Assembly (NCBI RefSeq): GCF_963924675.1
Contig: NC_089239.1
Location: forward strand, 2,593,001 to 2,657,000
Direction: 5' to 3'
From: Phocoena phocoena
Lineage: Eukaryota; Chordata; Mammalia; Artiodactyla; Phocoenidae
DNA length: 64,000 nucleotides
Positions 41,920 to 52,821 of the stretch are shown piece by piece. Position 1 is the stretch's first letter, and each line of letters begins with the position of its first letter. The translations under genes were made by a program, and so were the position numbers. The notes beneath the pieces are model-generated. The model was not told where the DNA came from, did no database searches, and saw only the letters and a program-made list of their open reading frames with translations.

Positions 41920-42190
41920 TTATCTGAGCAAAATCAACACCACAGACAGTCCTCAAGCTAAAATACATCACAAAAGGAAAACTCGTGACTCTCTGGGTCT
42001 GTGAGAAAGGGGGCCACAGACAGGCCCTGGGAAAGCTCTCCCAGCGCTGAGGGGTCCGCCCGACAGGAGGCTGCCCCCTCTCTGATCTGTTGACCACAGC
42101 CATCCAAGGCCGGGAAATCCGGAAGGCAGCTCAAGGTAAACGCAGCATGAGTTTCAACAGGATCTGAGAACACCAGCAGTGCCGGTGGAA
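41920..42190. repeat. Direct repeat copy B, family unknown
   Basis: Partner of 40335-40600, about 1.58 kb downstream. Similarity fades on both sides: downstream of 42133 a weaker match continues to about 42175; upstream a weak C/T-rich match exists. Confidence 0.8.
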
Positions 42191-42194
42191 ACAC

Positions 42195-42695
42195 TGGCGC
42201 TGAGGGCAGGAAATTCTTGTTTGGTTGACAGATCAAGCAGTTCTGTGTCCAAAAGGCACTGCACAATTATGCACAACCAACGACAACCTTTAAATCCCAA
42301 TGAATAATGCTGGGACCCAGTAACACCACAGGTGCCAACCTACTTACCGATCATTTCCTATAAAGCTGCCCGATTTAAGATGAGGACGTACCTGTGGGTA
42401 GGTCAGCAGCAGGAACCACGCCCCTACCAGCACTACGATGAGTGACACAGCGCCACAGGTGGGGGTCCGTTTATTTAAAGAGTCATTGATCAAAAGTGGG
42501 AAGTACGGAGGTCATTCTGGAGAATCTGGCCTCTGTAACTTAGCATCTGAACAGGCACACGTCTGATAACTGTGCAGGGACAGCAGACGCCACCCAGGGT
42601 GGTACCGGGTGGGCCAGAGTGTAAAGTCACCCTCCTCAGGGGTCACATTCAAATTAAATCTATAGCAGGGACGAAGGTTTAACTGACATGCTCTT
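42195..42695. other. Unassigned sequence
   Basis: I see nothing recognisable here. Confidence 0.5.
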
Positions 42696-42712
42696 TAAAA
42701 TCCACCCCAAAC

Positions 42713-42924
42713 GGGCTTCCCTGGTGGCGCACTAGTTGAGAGTCCGCCTGCCAATGCAGGGGACACGGGCTTGTGCCCCGGTCCGGGAAGATCCCACATG
42801 CCGCGGAGCGGCTGGGCCCGTGAGCCATGGCCCCTGAGCCTGCGCGCCCAGGAGCCTGTGCTCCGCAACGGGAGAGGCCACAGCAGTGAGAGGCCCACGT
42901 ACCGCAAAAAATAATAATAATAAT
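42713..42924 (+). mobile_element. CHR-2-like SINE, first of a pair
   Basis: Head 'GGGCTTCCCTGGTGGCGCAC', body 'GAGCCATGGCCCCTGAGCC', tail (AATA)n. Flanked by AAAATCCACCCCAAAC at 42697-42712 and an identical copy at 42925-42940. Confidence 0.95.
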
Positions 42925-42940
42925 AAAATCCACCCCAAAC

Positions 42941-43143
42941 GGGCTTCCCTGGTGGCGCAGTGGTTGAGAGTCCGCCTGTCGATGCAGGGGACACGGGTTC
43001 TTGCCCCGGTCCGGGAAGATCCCACATGCCGCAGAGCAGCTGGGCCCGTGAGCCATGGCCGCTGAGCCTGCGTGTCCAGAGCCTGTGCTCCGCAATGGGA
43101 GAGGCCACAACAGTGAGAGGCCCGTGTACCGCTTAAAAAAAAA
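42941..43143 (+). mobile_element. CHR-2-like SINE, second of a pair
   Basis: Same family and orientation as its neighbour but with many private differences and a pure A tail. Its right flank AAAATTCCACCCCAAAG (43144-43160) is a third copy of the same target. Three overlapping minus frames of 137-159 codons across the pair are SINE sequence. Confidence 0.95.
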
Positions 43144-43164
43144 AAAATTCCACCCCAAAGCACT

Positions 43165-43515
43165 CTTTAAACTATATTAGACATAAACAACAAAACCACT
43201 CGGCAGCTCCATTCTGAGCGAGCACGAGGAACCAGGCAGAGACAGAGACAAAGATGGGGGCGGGGGAGGGAGGGAAGGGAATGGAACCTGAAAAGTGCGG
43301 TTTCATTTAGTTCTGAGGTCAAGGTAACCGATCACATTACCCTGTCTTATTTCTTATGGTTTAATGGTCGAACGATGTAATATTTCTACAGGCGAAGGAA
43401 CATATGCAGCACACGCACCTAAGTTATGAAGCAAACCAGTAAATTCAGCACCCATGACGCACCACCCACAGAGCGGCACCCACCCTGTCACATCACGTGG
43501 AGGCCCCCTGCATTG
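43165..43515. other. Unassigned sequence
   Basis: It holds a G-rich stretch at 43255-43283. Nothing else is recognised. Confidence 0.5.
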
Positions 43516-43526
43516 GGAGGGCTGAC

Positions 43527-43691
43527 TTTTTTTTTTTTTAATATTTATTGATTTGGCTGCATCGAGTCTTAGTGGCAGAACGCAGTATCTTTAGTCAAGG
43601 CGTGTGGGATCTAGTTCCTTGACCAGGGACTGAACTCGGGGCCCCGGCATTGGGAGCGCAGTCTTAGCCACTGGACAACCAGGGAAGTCCC
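43527..43691 (-). mobile_element. tRNA-Glu-derived SINE (older type)
   Basis: Reverse complement: poly(T), 'GATTTGGCTGCATCGAGTCT', 'TGTGGGATCTAGTTCCTTGA', 'AACCAGGGAAGTCCC'. Many substitutions. The flank GGGCTGAC / GGGTGAC is only suggestive. Confidence 0.85.
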
Positions 43692-43699
43692 CGGGTGAC

Positions 43700-44015
43700 A
43701 TATTTAATCTCTGTTAGTCAGGCACTTAGGAGCTGATGCACTGATTAGAGATGACTCCAGGCTTCAGGGTCTTTTCCTGGAACTCACAGTCAGCCATGAT
43801 TAGGGTTCCCAGCAGCTCACTGAGAAGGGAGGCTTCCCTCAAAGCCAACCAGATGGAACAGAGCCAAGCCGCTCTAGGTCCTCACCTGCACCCAGAGAGG
43901 AGCCACAGGAAACTGTGAGCACAGAGTGGAGGGGCGGCCAGTGCCCACCAGTGCTGGAGGGGTCCGATGCCCTCTCTCACCCCCTCACAGTTCCCCAAAT
44001 GGGCACCCATTCCAA
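43700..44015. other. Unassigned sequence
   Basis: I see nothing recognisable here. Confidence 0.5.
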
Positions 44016-44017
44016 TC

Positions 44018-44055
44018 CTCTCATTTACCACGATGTGGACTCGACCACGTTATTT
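44018..44055 (+). mobile_element. MIR SINE, left part
   Basis: 'GATGTGGACTCGACCACGTT' joins, across the L1, to 'CATTTACCTGCTCTGAGTCT' and 'GTTTCATCACCTGTCCGTAA' at 44350-44395, giving a sense MIR core. Confidence 0.6.
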
Positions 44056-44345
44056 ATTTATTAATTATTATTTTGGTCCCAATTAATTTTATTTGATATC
44101 TAAAATTTTTTCACTTTTATTTTATATTGGAGTCTAGTTGATTTACAATGTTGGGTTAGTTTAGGTGTACAGCAAAGTGATTCAGTTATACATATACGTG
44201 TATCTATTCTTTTTCAGATTCTTTTCCCATTTAGGTCATCACAGAGTATTAAGTAGGGTTCCCTGTGCTATACAGTAGGTCCTTGCAGATTATCTATTTT
44301 ATATGTAGTAGTGTGTATATGTTAATCCCACACTCCCGATTTATT
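44056..44345 (-). mobile_element. 5'-truncated L1, 3' UTR, with a short 3' extension
   Basis: 'GAGTCTAGTTGATTTACAAT', 'GCAAAGTGATTCAGTTATAC', 'GCTATACAGTAGGTCCTTGC'. The flank ACCACGTTATTTA (44045-44057) recurs as GCCACGTCATTTA. Between the L1 end (about 44125) and the left flank lies about 65 bp of non-L1 sequence ending in AATA-rich DNA, possibly a short transduction. Confidence 0.8.
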
Positions 44346-44400
44346 GGCCACGTCATTTACCTGCTCTGAGTCTGTTTCATCACCTGTCCGTAATCTTCCC
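44346..44400 (+). mobile_element. MIR SINE, right part
   Basis: Completes the MIR interrupted by the L1 (see 44018-44055). Confidence 0.6.
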
Positions 44401-44404
44401 TCCC

Positions 44405-44685
44405 CCAAGAAAAGGATCAGGTCAGAGTATATGAACGCTCCTTAGAGCCGATGATTATTGTATACATGCTTGTGTCTATATTTTCGTTTTTATTATTATT
44501 ATTTGTTAGAATATACTGAGGGAAGACCAGGATACAGGCCCAGGACTGGGTTTCAGGGTACATTGCCCTATATTCTGATTAAATACAAAGAGACTGGTAC
44601 ATCTTTTCAGGAAAGAAGTTACCCTTCTTTAGGTCTTAGAAAAAGGACAAACTTATGTTCAGTGGCCCTTCAAGGCCTCCTGATA
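44405..44685. other. Unassigned sequence
   Basis: I see nothing recognisable here. Confidence 0.5.
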
Positions 44686-44689
44686 TTAA

Positions 44690-44965
44690 AATTCATTCTC
44701 ATTTAACAAATATTTCACACGTATATGTATCATGCCAGGCACCATGCCCGGCAAGGAACAGGGTGTAAACAAGAATTCAGGGTCCTGCCCTCAAGGGGTC
44801 CATTTTCTAATGGGGGCGGGGAGACAATAAGCAAGTGAACAAATTCACAGAGCATTTCGGATGGCTCCCATGTGAGGAAGGGAACAGAGAGGTGCCATGC
44901 TTTGGCCCAGCTAGTGAGGGGTGGTGGGGCGTTTAGAAAGGCTGGTCTAGGAAGGGCCATCGGAA
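44690..44965 (-). mobile_element. L2 LINE 3' fragment
   Basis: Reverse complement: 'CATTTAACAAATATTTCACA', 'CATGCCAGGCACCATGCCCG', 'GTCCTGCCCTCAAGGGGTCC', 'GAGACAATAAGCAAGTGAAC'. This is a clear L2 order. Confidence 0.8.
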
Positions 44966-44969
44966 GACG

Positions 44970-46745
44970 TACAGCAGGTGATCCTGGGCCGAGGAGGCAC
45001 TTGGTGAGTCCAAGAGCCCGGGGATGTGACTGTCTGGGTGTGGCCTGGAGTCTCCAGGCTCCGCAGGTGTTTCTGATGCACGGCCTGAGTTAAGCACCAC
45101 CCAGGTAAGCCTGTAAGTAGGCTCAGGACAGAGCCCTGGGGCACCAGGGGATTGCGGCCTTCCACTTCGGAACCTTTGCTCCAGAAGCATGGCCAGGTGA
45201 GGGGGCGTGTCCACAGCAGGTGTACAGGAGTAATTACTTCTTTCACTTTACAGCCTGGAGGGAGGCAAGACAGTGTGTGTGCAATATTTACTCCCTGGAG
45301 CCTTGACTTTTCCTCCTGAAGGAATACTTCTAGGAAAAACATTACAACTAAATCAGCATACTCTATATCCCTGGAAACTGCCCACTGCTTCTCATTTCAA
45401 GTGTTAAAAAAAATACCAAAAGAAGGCATAAATTCATTATGATTGTCTCTGGCATTCCATAAAATGAATGATTAGAAATTAACACAGCATGACTCTGTAT
45501 GGGGAGTGGACAGGTTTTATAATCCACATGTCAAGAAATAATAAGCAGCGGAGCATCCGTGGCTGCAGGCACCCAGCTGACTTTATGGCCCATCGTAAAG
45601 CAGAAAAGTCATCCATACAAAGGATGGTTCCTATAAAAGAAGCTGATCATCACTGCAACCATTATATGCCCCGTGACAGGAAGCTCACCAAACTCACCAC
45701 AGTGGCTTCCTCTGGGGAGGAGAAGGACAAAGAGTCCTTTCATCAGAAATATCTTACTTCTTTCATTTAAAACAATCTGAAGCAAACATCGCACAATAGT
45801 TATGAATTCTAGGGAGTGGTCCATGAGTGCTTATTGTATTTATACTTTATTAAAAAGAGAAAGAGAGAGAGAACATTTGAAGGGTAAAAAAATTCTTCAT
45901 TTAACATTTCTTGCATAATGTGTTAAATTGGCTGAAACCGTATAATTATTTCTTACCATGACTGTTTGCCAGTTTCTGAGGCAGTGATCCAGAATTCATC
46001 ATTACCACTTGTGCTCCTGTTATATTTATACACAAGGGCTAAGGAAAATCTGTTCAATGCTGTGCAGATTGTCTACTTCACACTCTTCTCTCTTATTCGA
46101 TTGAATAGAAGAGGACCTTAAGTGCCTCTCTGCCATTCTTCCTAAAAGTACTGCAGACAGTCTCCATAATTTCCCAGGAAGACTGATCCTGACTCACCTC
46201 TTCCAGAGCCCTACCACTGACTTAGACATTTGGGTCAATCTTTACATATTCTTTTTTTCCCTTAATTTATGCTTTCAATATAAATCTGTTTCAGAGGGCA
46301 ATACAACTTTAGGTTCTCACATGTCTTTACAGGATAATTCATGGTCTTGTGCTAAGTCAGGCCCAATAAAAAGCAAGAAATCATCAAAATGACAGTTGAG
46401 TAGTGCTGGGGCAGGCGCAGGAAATACAGAAACTGAAAGTTTTAGAATGGATATTTTCATCCTGAAATGTTTCTTAATCAATTGTACAGCAGTAGAAAAC
46501 ATTACCTTCCTGCAGGAAGGTGCAGTGGGGAGGAAGTAGAAAAAGAGACAAAGGAAGAGATTCTAACAAGTTCAACAATAAATTTTAACAGGATTCACAT
46601 TGGTCGATCAAACCCTGTGAGTTGACTGGCAAGAAGTAATATATCCCAACACTGTGGTGTCAATTTAAAGGAACAACACAAATAAAACTTAAGCTTACAG
46701 AGAAGCTTTTACAGTATAAACTCCTAAATCAATATTATCATTACA
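44970..46745. other. Mostly unassigned; possible MER5 piece at 45050-45105
   Basis: 'AGGTGTTTCTGATGCACGGC' resembles MER5A. The rest shows no gene. A perfect 16-bp palindrome is at 46505-46520. Short frames lack domains. Confidence 0.4.
46505..46520. repeat. Perfect 16-bp palindrome
   Basis: CCTTCCTGCAGGAAGG reads the same on both strands and contains paired TTCC/GGAA half-sites of ETS/STAT type. No further context is visible. Confidence 0.9.
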
Positions 46746-46768
46746 TCTAAAAATTAATATTTTTCACA

Positions 46769-46865
46769 AACTTACGGTTACCAAAGGGGATAGCAGGACT
46801 CAGGGGAGAGATAAATTAGGAGTTTGGGATTGACATCTACAAGCAAGTAATATATAGTAATATAT
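46769..46865 (+). mobile_element. 5'-truncated L1 3' UTR, left part
   Basis: 'TTACGGTTACCAAAGGGGAT' and 'AGGAGTTTGGGATTGACATC'. The L1 is flanked by a long duplication AAAATTAATATTTTTCA at 46750-46766 and 47446-47462. Confidence 0.85.
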
Positions 46866-46879
46866 AAAATAGGTAAACA

Positions 46880-47232
46880 GGGTACTTCCCTGGTGGCGCA
46901 CCGGTTAAGAATCCACCTACCAATGCAGGGGACGCGGGTTCAAGCCCTGGTCCGGGAAGATCCCACATGCCGCGGAACAACTAAGCCCGTGCGCCACAAC
47001 TACTAAGCCTGCGCTCTAGAGCCCAAGAGGCACAACTGAGCCCGCAAGGCACAACTACTGAAGCCCGTGTGCCTAGAGCCTGTGCTCTGCAACAAGAGAA
47101 GCTACCTCAATGAGGAGCCCGCATGGAAGAGTAGCCCCCGCTCACCACAACTAGAGAAAGCCCACGCGCAGCAACGAAGACCCAATGCAGCTAAAAAAAC
47201 AAACAAATAAATAATAAATTAATTAATTAAAT
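46880..47232 (+). mobile_element. CHR-1-like SINE, full length
   Basis: Head 'ACTTCCCTGGTGGCGCACCG', then 'GCCCGTGCGCCACAACTACT', 'GAGAAGCTACCTCAATGAGG', 'CTCACCACAACTAGAGAAAG' and an A-rich tail. A perfect 14-bp flank AAAATAGGTAAACA (46866-46879 and 47233-47246) shows it inserted into the L1 3' UTR. Confidence 0.95.
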
Positions 47233-47246
47233 AAAATAGGTAAACA

Positions 47247-47445
47247 ACAAGGACCTACTGTACAGTACAAGGATGTCAACATCTTGTAATACAAGTATTA
47301 CAATACCTTGTAATAACCTATAATGTTAAAGAATCTGAACTAGATTTTTGTATATGTATGTAAAACTGAATCACTTCGTTGTACACCTGAAACTAACACA
47401 ATATTGTAAATTAACTATATTTCATTTCTAAAAAATTTTTTTTTA
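47247..47445 (+). mobile_element. 5'-truncated L1 3' UTR, right part
   Basis: 'ACAAGGACCTACTGTACAGT', 'GTACACCTGAAACTAACACA', 'AAATTAACTATATTTCAT' plus tail, completing the L1 interrupted by the SINE. Confidence 0.85.
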
Positions 47446-47464
47446 AAAATTAATATTTTTCAGA

Positions 47465-47850
47465 GGTTTGGTTGCCAAATGTATCTTAGGCTATAAAAGA
47501 AAGAACAGCGGGGAGAAAAGCCCTAACAGGCCGCAGACTTCCACTGCTGAATTTTTAATTGGGACTTAGCATCTCACAACTGACCCAAGTGTCACCCAAA
47601 CAATTTACTTCTACTGCAGGTTGCCACTGGCAAGCCCACACTGCCACTTCCCTCTTCTTTGCTGTGGTCCCCATGTTCTTCAAAACTAGATAAGCATAAA
47701 CTACAGCATGTGGCATCTCCGACAGGCCCAGCAGTACTGGACTGGCCACTTTTCAAATATCATACTTCACTGAGTCTTCCCAGGAGCCCCAAAGGTGGTG
47801 TCACCTCTGTGTTGCAGGTGAGGAAGCTGCATATCCAATATGCAGAAATA
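47465..47850. other. Unassigned sequence
   Basis: No recognisable gene. The frame at 47659-47910 runs into L1 ORF1 and is not a gene. Confidence 0.5.
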
Positions 47851-47851
47851 G

Positions 47852-48600
47852 AATGGAGGCACAGATTGAGAAAATACAAAAAATGTTTAACAAAGATCTA
47901 CAAGAACTAAAGAACAAACAAACAGAGATGAACAACACAATAACTGAAATAAAAAAATACACTAGAAGGAATCAATAACAGAATAACTGAGGCAGAAGAA
48001 CGAATGAGTGAGCTGGAAGAAATGGTGGAAATAACTGCCGAGGAGCAGAATACAGAAAAAAGAATGAAGAGTATTGAAGACAATCTCAGAGACCTCTGGG
48101 ACAACATTAAACGCACCAACATTCGAAGTATAGGGGTCCCAGAAGAAGAAGAGAAAAAGAAAGGGTCTAAGAAAACATTTGAAAAGACTATAGTAGAAAA
48201 CTTCCCTAACATGGGAAAGGAAATAGTCACCCAAGTCCAGGAAGCATAGAGAGTCCCATACAGGATAAGCCCTAGGAAAAACACACCAAGACACATATTA
48301 ATCAAACTAACAAAAATTAAATTCAAAGGAAAAATATTAAAAGCAGCAAGGGTAAAACAAAAAATAACATACAAAGGAATCCCGATAAGGTTATCAGCTG
48401 ATTTTTCAGCAAAAACTCTGCAGGCCAGAAGGGAGTGGCAGGATATATTAAAGAGAAAAACACACAACCAAGATTACTCTACCCAGCAAGGATCTCATTC
48501 AGATTCAACAGAGAACTCAAAAGCATTTCAGACAAGCAAAAGCTAAGAGAATTCAGCACCACCAAACCAGCTTTACAGCAAATGCTAAAGAAGCTTCTCT
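47852..48600 (+). pseudogene. L1 ORF1 (ORF1p) remnant
   Basis: L1 ORF1p is an RNA-binding coiled-coil chaperone that coats L1 RNA. Here the frame opens inside the coiled coil ('MEAQIEKIQKMFNKDLQELK' can be read from 47854) and shifts in an A-run near 47950. It then continues from 48004 as MSELEEMVEITAEEQNTEKR into the RRM-like core (..NIRSIGVPEEEE..). A stop (TAG, 48247-48249) follows QVQEA where the family continues. Downstream codons up to about 48600 still match the C-terminal domain but have no start. The N-terminal third is missing. No functional product is expected. Confidence 0.85.
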
Positions 48601-48659
48601 AGGCGGAAACACAAGAGGAGGAAAAGACCCACAAAAACAGACCTAAAACAATTAAGAAA

Positions 48660-51600
48660 ATGGTAATAGGAACAAACATATTGATAATAACCTTGAATGT
48701 AAATGGATTAAATGCCCCAACCAAAAGACACAGACTGGCTGAATGGATACAAAAACAAGACCCATATATATGCTGTCTACAAGAGGCCCACTTCAGACCT
48801 AGGGACACATACAGACTGAAAGTGGAGGGATGGAAAAAGATATTCCATGGAAATGGAAATCAAAAGAAAGCTGGAGCAGCAATACTCATATCAGATAAAA
48901 TAGACTTTAAAATAAAGACTGCTACAAGAGATAAGGAGGGACACTACATAATGATGAAAGGATCAATCCAATAAGAAGATATAACAATTATAAATGTTTA
49001 CCTCCACACAGGAACACCTTAATACCTAACACAAATGCTAACAACCATTAACAGGGAAATCAACGGAACACAATATTAGTAAGGGACTTTAACACCCCAA
49101 TTACACCATTGGACAGATCATCCAAACAGAAAAAAAATAAGGAAACACAGGGTTTAAATGACACAGTAGACCAGATAGATTTAATTGATATTTATAGAAC
49201 ATTCCACCCAAAAGTGGCAGAATACACTTTCTTCTCAAGTGCACATGGAACATTCTCCAGGATAGATCACATCTTGGGTCACAAACCAAGCCTCAGAAAA
49301 TTTAAGGAAACTGAAATCGTATCAAGCATCTTTCTGACCACAGTGCTATGAGCTTGGAAATGAATTACAGGAAAAAATCTTTAAAAAACACAAATACACG
49401 GAGGTTAAACAGTGTGCTACTAAATAACCAAGAGATCACAGAAGAAATCAAAGAAGAAACTTAAAAATGACAACGAAAACATGATGACGCAAAACCTATG
49501 GGATGCAGCAAAAGCAGTTCTAAGAGGGAAGTTCATAGCAATTCAATCTCACTTCAAGAAACAAGAAAAATCTCAAATAAACAATCTAACCCTACACTTA
49601 AAACAGCTAGAGAAAGAAGAACAAAGAAAATTCAGTCAGTAGAAGGAAAGAAATCATAAAGACCAAAGCAGAAATAAATGAAATAGAAACAAAGAAAACA
49701 ATAGCAAAGATCAATAAAACTAAAAGCTAGTTCTTTGAGAAGATAAACAAAATTGATAAACCCTTAGCCAGACTCATCAAGAGAAAAAGGGAGAGGACAC
49801 AAATTCATGAAATTAGAAATGAAAAAAGAGAAATCACAACTGACACTGCAGAAATACAAAACATTATAAGAGACTACTACAAACAACTATATGCCAATAA
49901 AATGGACAACCACGAAGAAATGGACAGATCCTTAGAAAGGTATAACCTTCCAAGACTGAACCAGGAATAATTAGAAAATATAAACAGACGGATCACAAGT
50001 AATGAAATTGAAACTGTGATTAAAAATCTTCCAACAAACAAAAGTCCAGGACCAGATGGCTTCACAGGTGAATTCTATCAATCATTTAGAGAAGAGCTAA
50101 CATCCAACCTTCTCAAACTCTTCCAAATAATTGCAGAGGGAGAAACACTCCCAAATTCATTCTATGAAGCCACCATCACCCTGATACCAAAACCAGAAAA
50201 AGATATCACAAAAAAGAAAGTTATAGACAAATATCACTGATGAACATACATGCAAAAATCCTGAACAAAATACTAGCAAACAGAATCCAACAGCACATGA
50301 AAAGGATCATACACCATGATCAAGTGGCATTTATCCCAGGGATGCAAGGATTCTTCAATATACACAAATCAATCAATGTGATATACCATATTAATAAATT
50401 GAAGAAGGAAAACCGTATGATCATCTCAATAGGTGCAGGAAAAGCTTCTGACAAAATTCAACACCTATTTATGATAAAAACTCTCCAGAAAATGGGCATA
50501 GAGGAAACCTATCTCAACATAATAAAGGCCATATATGACAAACCCACAGCAAGCATCATACTCAATGGTGAAAAACTAAAAGCATTTCCACTAAGATCCG
50601 GAACAAGACAAGGATGTCCACTCTCGATAATCTTATTCAACATAGTTTTGGAAGTCTTAGCCACAGCAATCCGAGAAGAAAACGAAATAAAAGGAATACA
50701 AATTGGAAAAGAAGTAAAACTCTCACTGTTTGCCAATGACACAATACCATATATAGAAAATCCTAAAGATGCCCCCAGAAAACTACTAGAACTAATCAAT
50801 GAATTTTGTAAGGTTGCAAGATACAAAATTAATGCACAGAAATCTCTGGCACTCCTACACACCAACAATGAAAAATCAGAAACAGAAATTAAGGAAACAC
50901 TCCCATTTACCATTGCAACAGAAAGAATAAAATACCTAGGAATAAACCTGCCTAAGAGGCAAAAGACTTGTACTCAGAAAACTATAAAACACTAATGAAA
51001 GAAATCAAAGATGACATAAACAGATGGAGAAATATACCATGCTCTTGGATTGGAAGAATCAATATTGTGAAAATGACTATACTACCCAAAGCAATCTAGA
51101 TTCAATGCAATCTCTATCAAACTACCAATGGCATTCCTCACAGAATTAGAACAAAAAATTTTACAACTCATATGGAAACACAAAAGACCCCCAATAGCCA
51201 AAGCAATCTTAAGAAAGAAAAACAGAGTTGAAGGAATCAGGCTCCCCAACTTCAAACTATACTACAAAACTACAGTAATCAAGACAGTATGGTACTGGCA
51301 CAAAGACAGAAATATACATCAATGGTACAGGATAGAATGTCTGCAGAAAAACCCATGCACATATGGGCACCTAATTTACAACAAAGGAGGCCAGAACATA
51401 CAATGGAGAAAAGACAGCCTCTTCAATAAATGTTGTTGGGAAAACTGGACAGCTACATGTAAAAGAATGAAATTAGAACATTACCTAACACCATACACAA
51501 AAATAAACTCCAAATGGATTAAACACTTAAATGTAAGACCAGACATATATAACTCCTAGAGGAAAACACAGGAAACACACTCTTTGGCATAAACCACAGC

Positions 51601-52475
51601 AAGATCTTTTTTGACCCACCTCCTAGAGTAACGGAAATAAAAACAGAAATTAAAAAATGGGACTTAAACTTAAAAGCCTTTGCACAGCAAAGGAAACCAT
51701 AAACAAGACAAAAACACAACCCTCAGAATGGGAGAAAATATTTGCAAATGAAACAACAGACAAAGGATTAATCTCCAAAATATACAAATAGCTCATGGAC
51801 CTCAATATCAAAAAAACAAACAATCCAGTTACAAAATGGGCAGAAGACCTAAATAGACATTTCATCAAGGAAGACATACAGATGGCCAAGAGGCACATGA
51901 AAAGATGCTCAACATCACTAATTATCAGGGAAATGCAAATCAAAACTACAATGAGGCATCACCTCACACTGGTCAAAATGGCCATTATCAAAAAAATCTA
52001 GAAACAATAAATGCTGGATTGGGTGTGGAGAAATGGGAACCCTCTTGCACTGTTGGTGGGAATGTGAATTGATACAACCACTATGGAAAACAGTATGGAG
52101 ATTCCTTAAAAAACTAAAAATAGAACTACCATACGACCCAGCAATCCCACACTACTGGGCATATACCCTGATAAAACCATAATTCAAAAAGAGACGTGTA
52201 CCCCAATGTTCACTGCAGCACTATTTACAATAGCCAGGACATGGAACCAACCTAAATGTCCATTGACAGATGAATGGATAAAGAAGATATGGCACACATA
52301 TACAATGGAATATTACTCAGCCATAAAAAGAAACAAAATTGAGTTATTTATAGTGAGGTGAATGGACCTAGAGTCTGTCATACAGAGTGAAGTAAGTCAG
52401 AAAGAGAAAAACAAATACTGTATGCTAACACGTATATATGGAATCCAAAAAAAAAAACAAAAATGGTACTGATGA
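48660..52475 (+). pseudogene. L1 ORF2 (endonuclease and reverse transcriptase) remnant
   Basis: ORF2p normally nicks target DNA and reverse-transcribes L1 RNA at the nick. The apurinic-type endonuclease start is open for 104 codons (48660-48974) and contains LNVNGLNAPTKRHRLAEW, then meets a stop. Further pieces: SRIDHILGHK (endonuclease end, 49109-49351), [17 protein letters not shown] (50016-50240), the reverse-transcriptase palm and fingers (50240-50995), and a C-terminal piece (51128-51559). The palm reads SLFANDT where active L1 has an F-A-D-D motif, so a catalytic aspartate is changed. The AFDKIQH block reads ASDKIQH. Stops include TAG at 51999-52001 and TGA at 52359-52361. It is clearly dead. 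Confidence 0.9.
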
Positions 52476-52815
52476 ACCTAGCTGAAGGGCAGGAATAAAG
52501 AGGTAGACATAGAGAATGGACCTGAGGACCTGGAGTGGGAAGGGGAAGCTGGGGCAAAGTGATAGTAGCATCAACATATATGCACTACCGAATATAAAAT
52601 AGTTAGCTAGTGGGAAGCAGCAGCATAGCACAGAGAGATCAGCTTGGTACTTTGTGATGACCTAGAGGGATGGGATAGGCAGGATGGGAGGGAGGCTCAA
52701 GAGGGAGGGGATATGGGGACATATGTATGCATATGGCTGATTCACTTTGTTGTACAACAGAAACTAACATAGTATTGTGAAACAATTATACTCCAATAAA
52801 GATCTATTTTTAAAA
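52476..52815 (+). mobile_element. 3' UTR of the 5 kb L1
   Basis: 'GAACCTAGCTGAAGGGCAGG', 'TTAGCTAGTGGGAAGCAGCA', 'GCTGATTCACTTTGTTGTAC', 'ACTCCAATAAAGATCTATTT'. Same 3' UTR type as the copies at 4068 and 9872. Confidence 0.9.
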
Positions 52816-52821
52816 AGTAGC

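Larger units (their letters stand above)
47851..52815 (+). mobile_element. Near-complete L1 lacking the 5' UTR and ORF1 start
   Basis: About 5 kb of cetartiodactyl L1 in one orientation: the 3' two-thirds of ORF1, the inter-ORF gap, all of ORF2 and the 3' UTR ending '..ACTCCAATAAAGATC' and a short A-rich tail. It is the longest element in the window. The 5' truncation point is about 47851. I see no convincing target-site duplication. Multiple stops in both ORFs make it immobile. An older L1 begins right after it. Confidence 0.95.

Noticed and set aside
42679..43163. Three 137-159 codon minus frames containing repeated CGLS/GTRASHCCG-like blocks
   Set aside because: They are the reverse strand of the two CHR-2 SINEs. 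Similar frames occur at every SINE in the window.
48660..50995. Functional reverse-transcriptase gene
   Set aside because: Stops, frame changes and an altered catalytic motif show a dead L1 ORF2.
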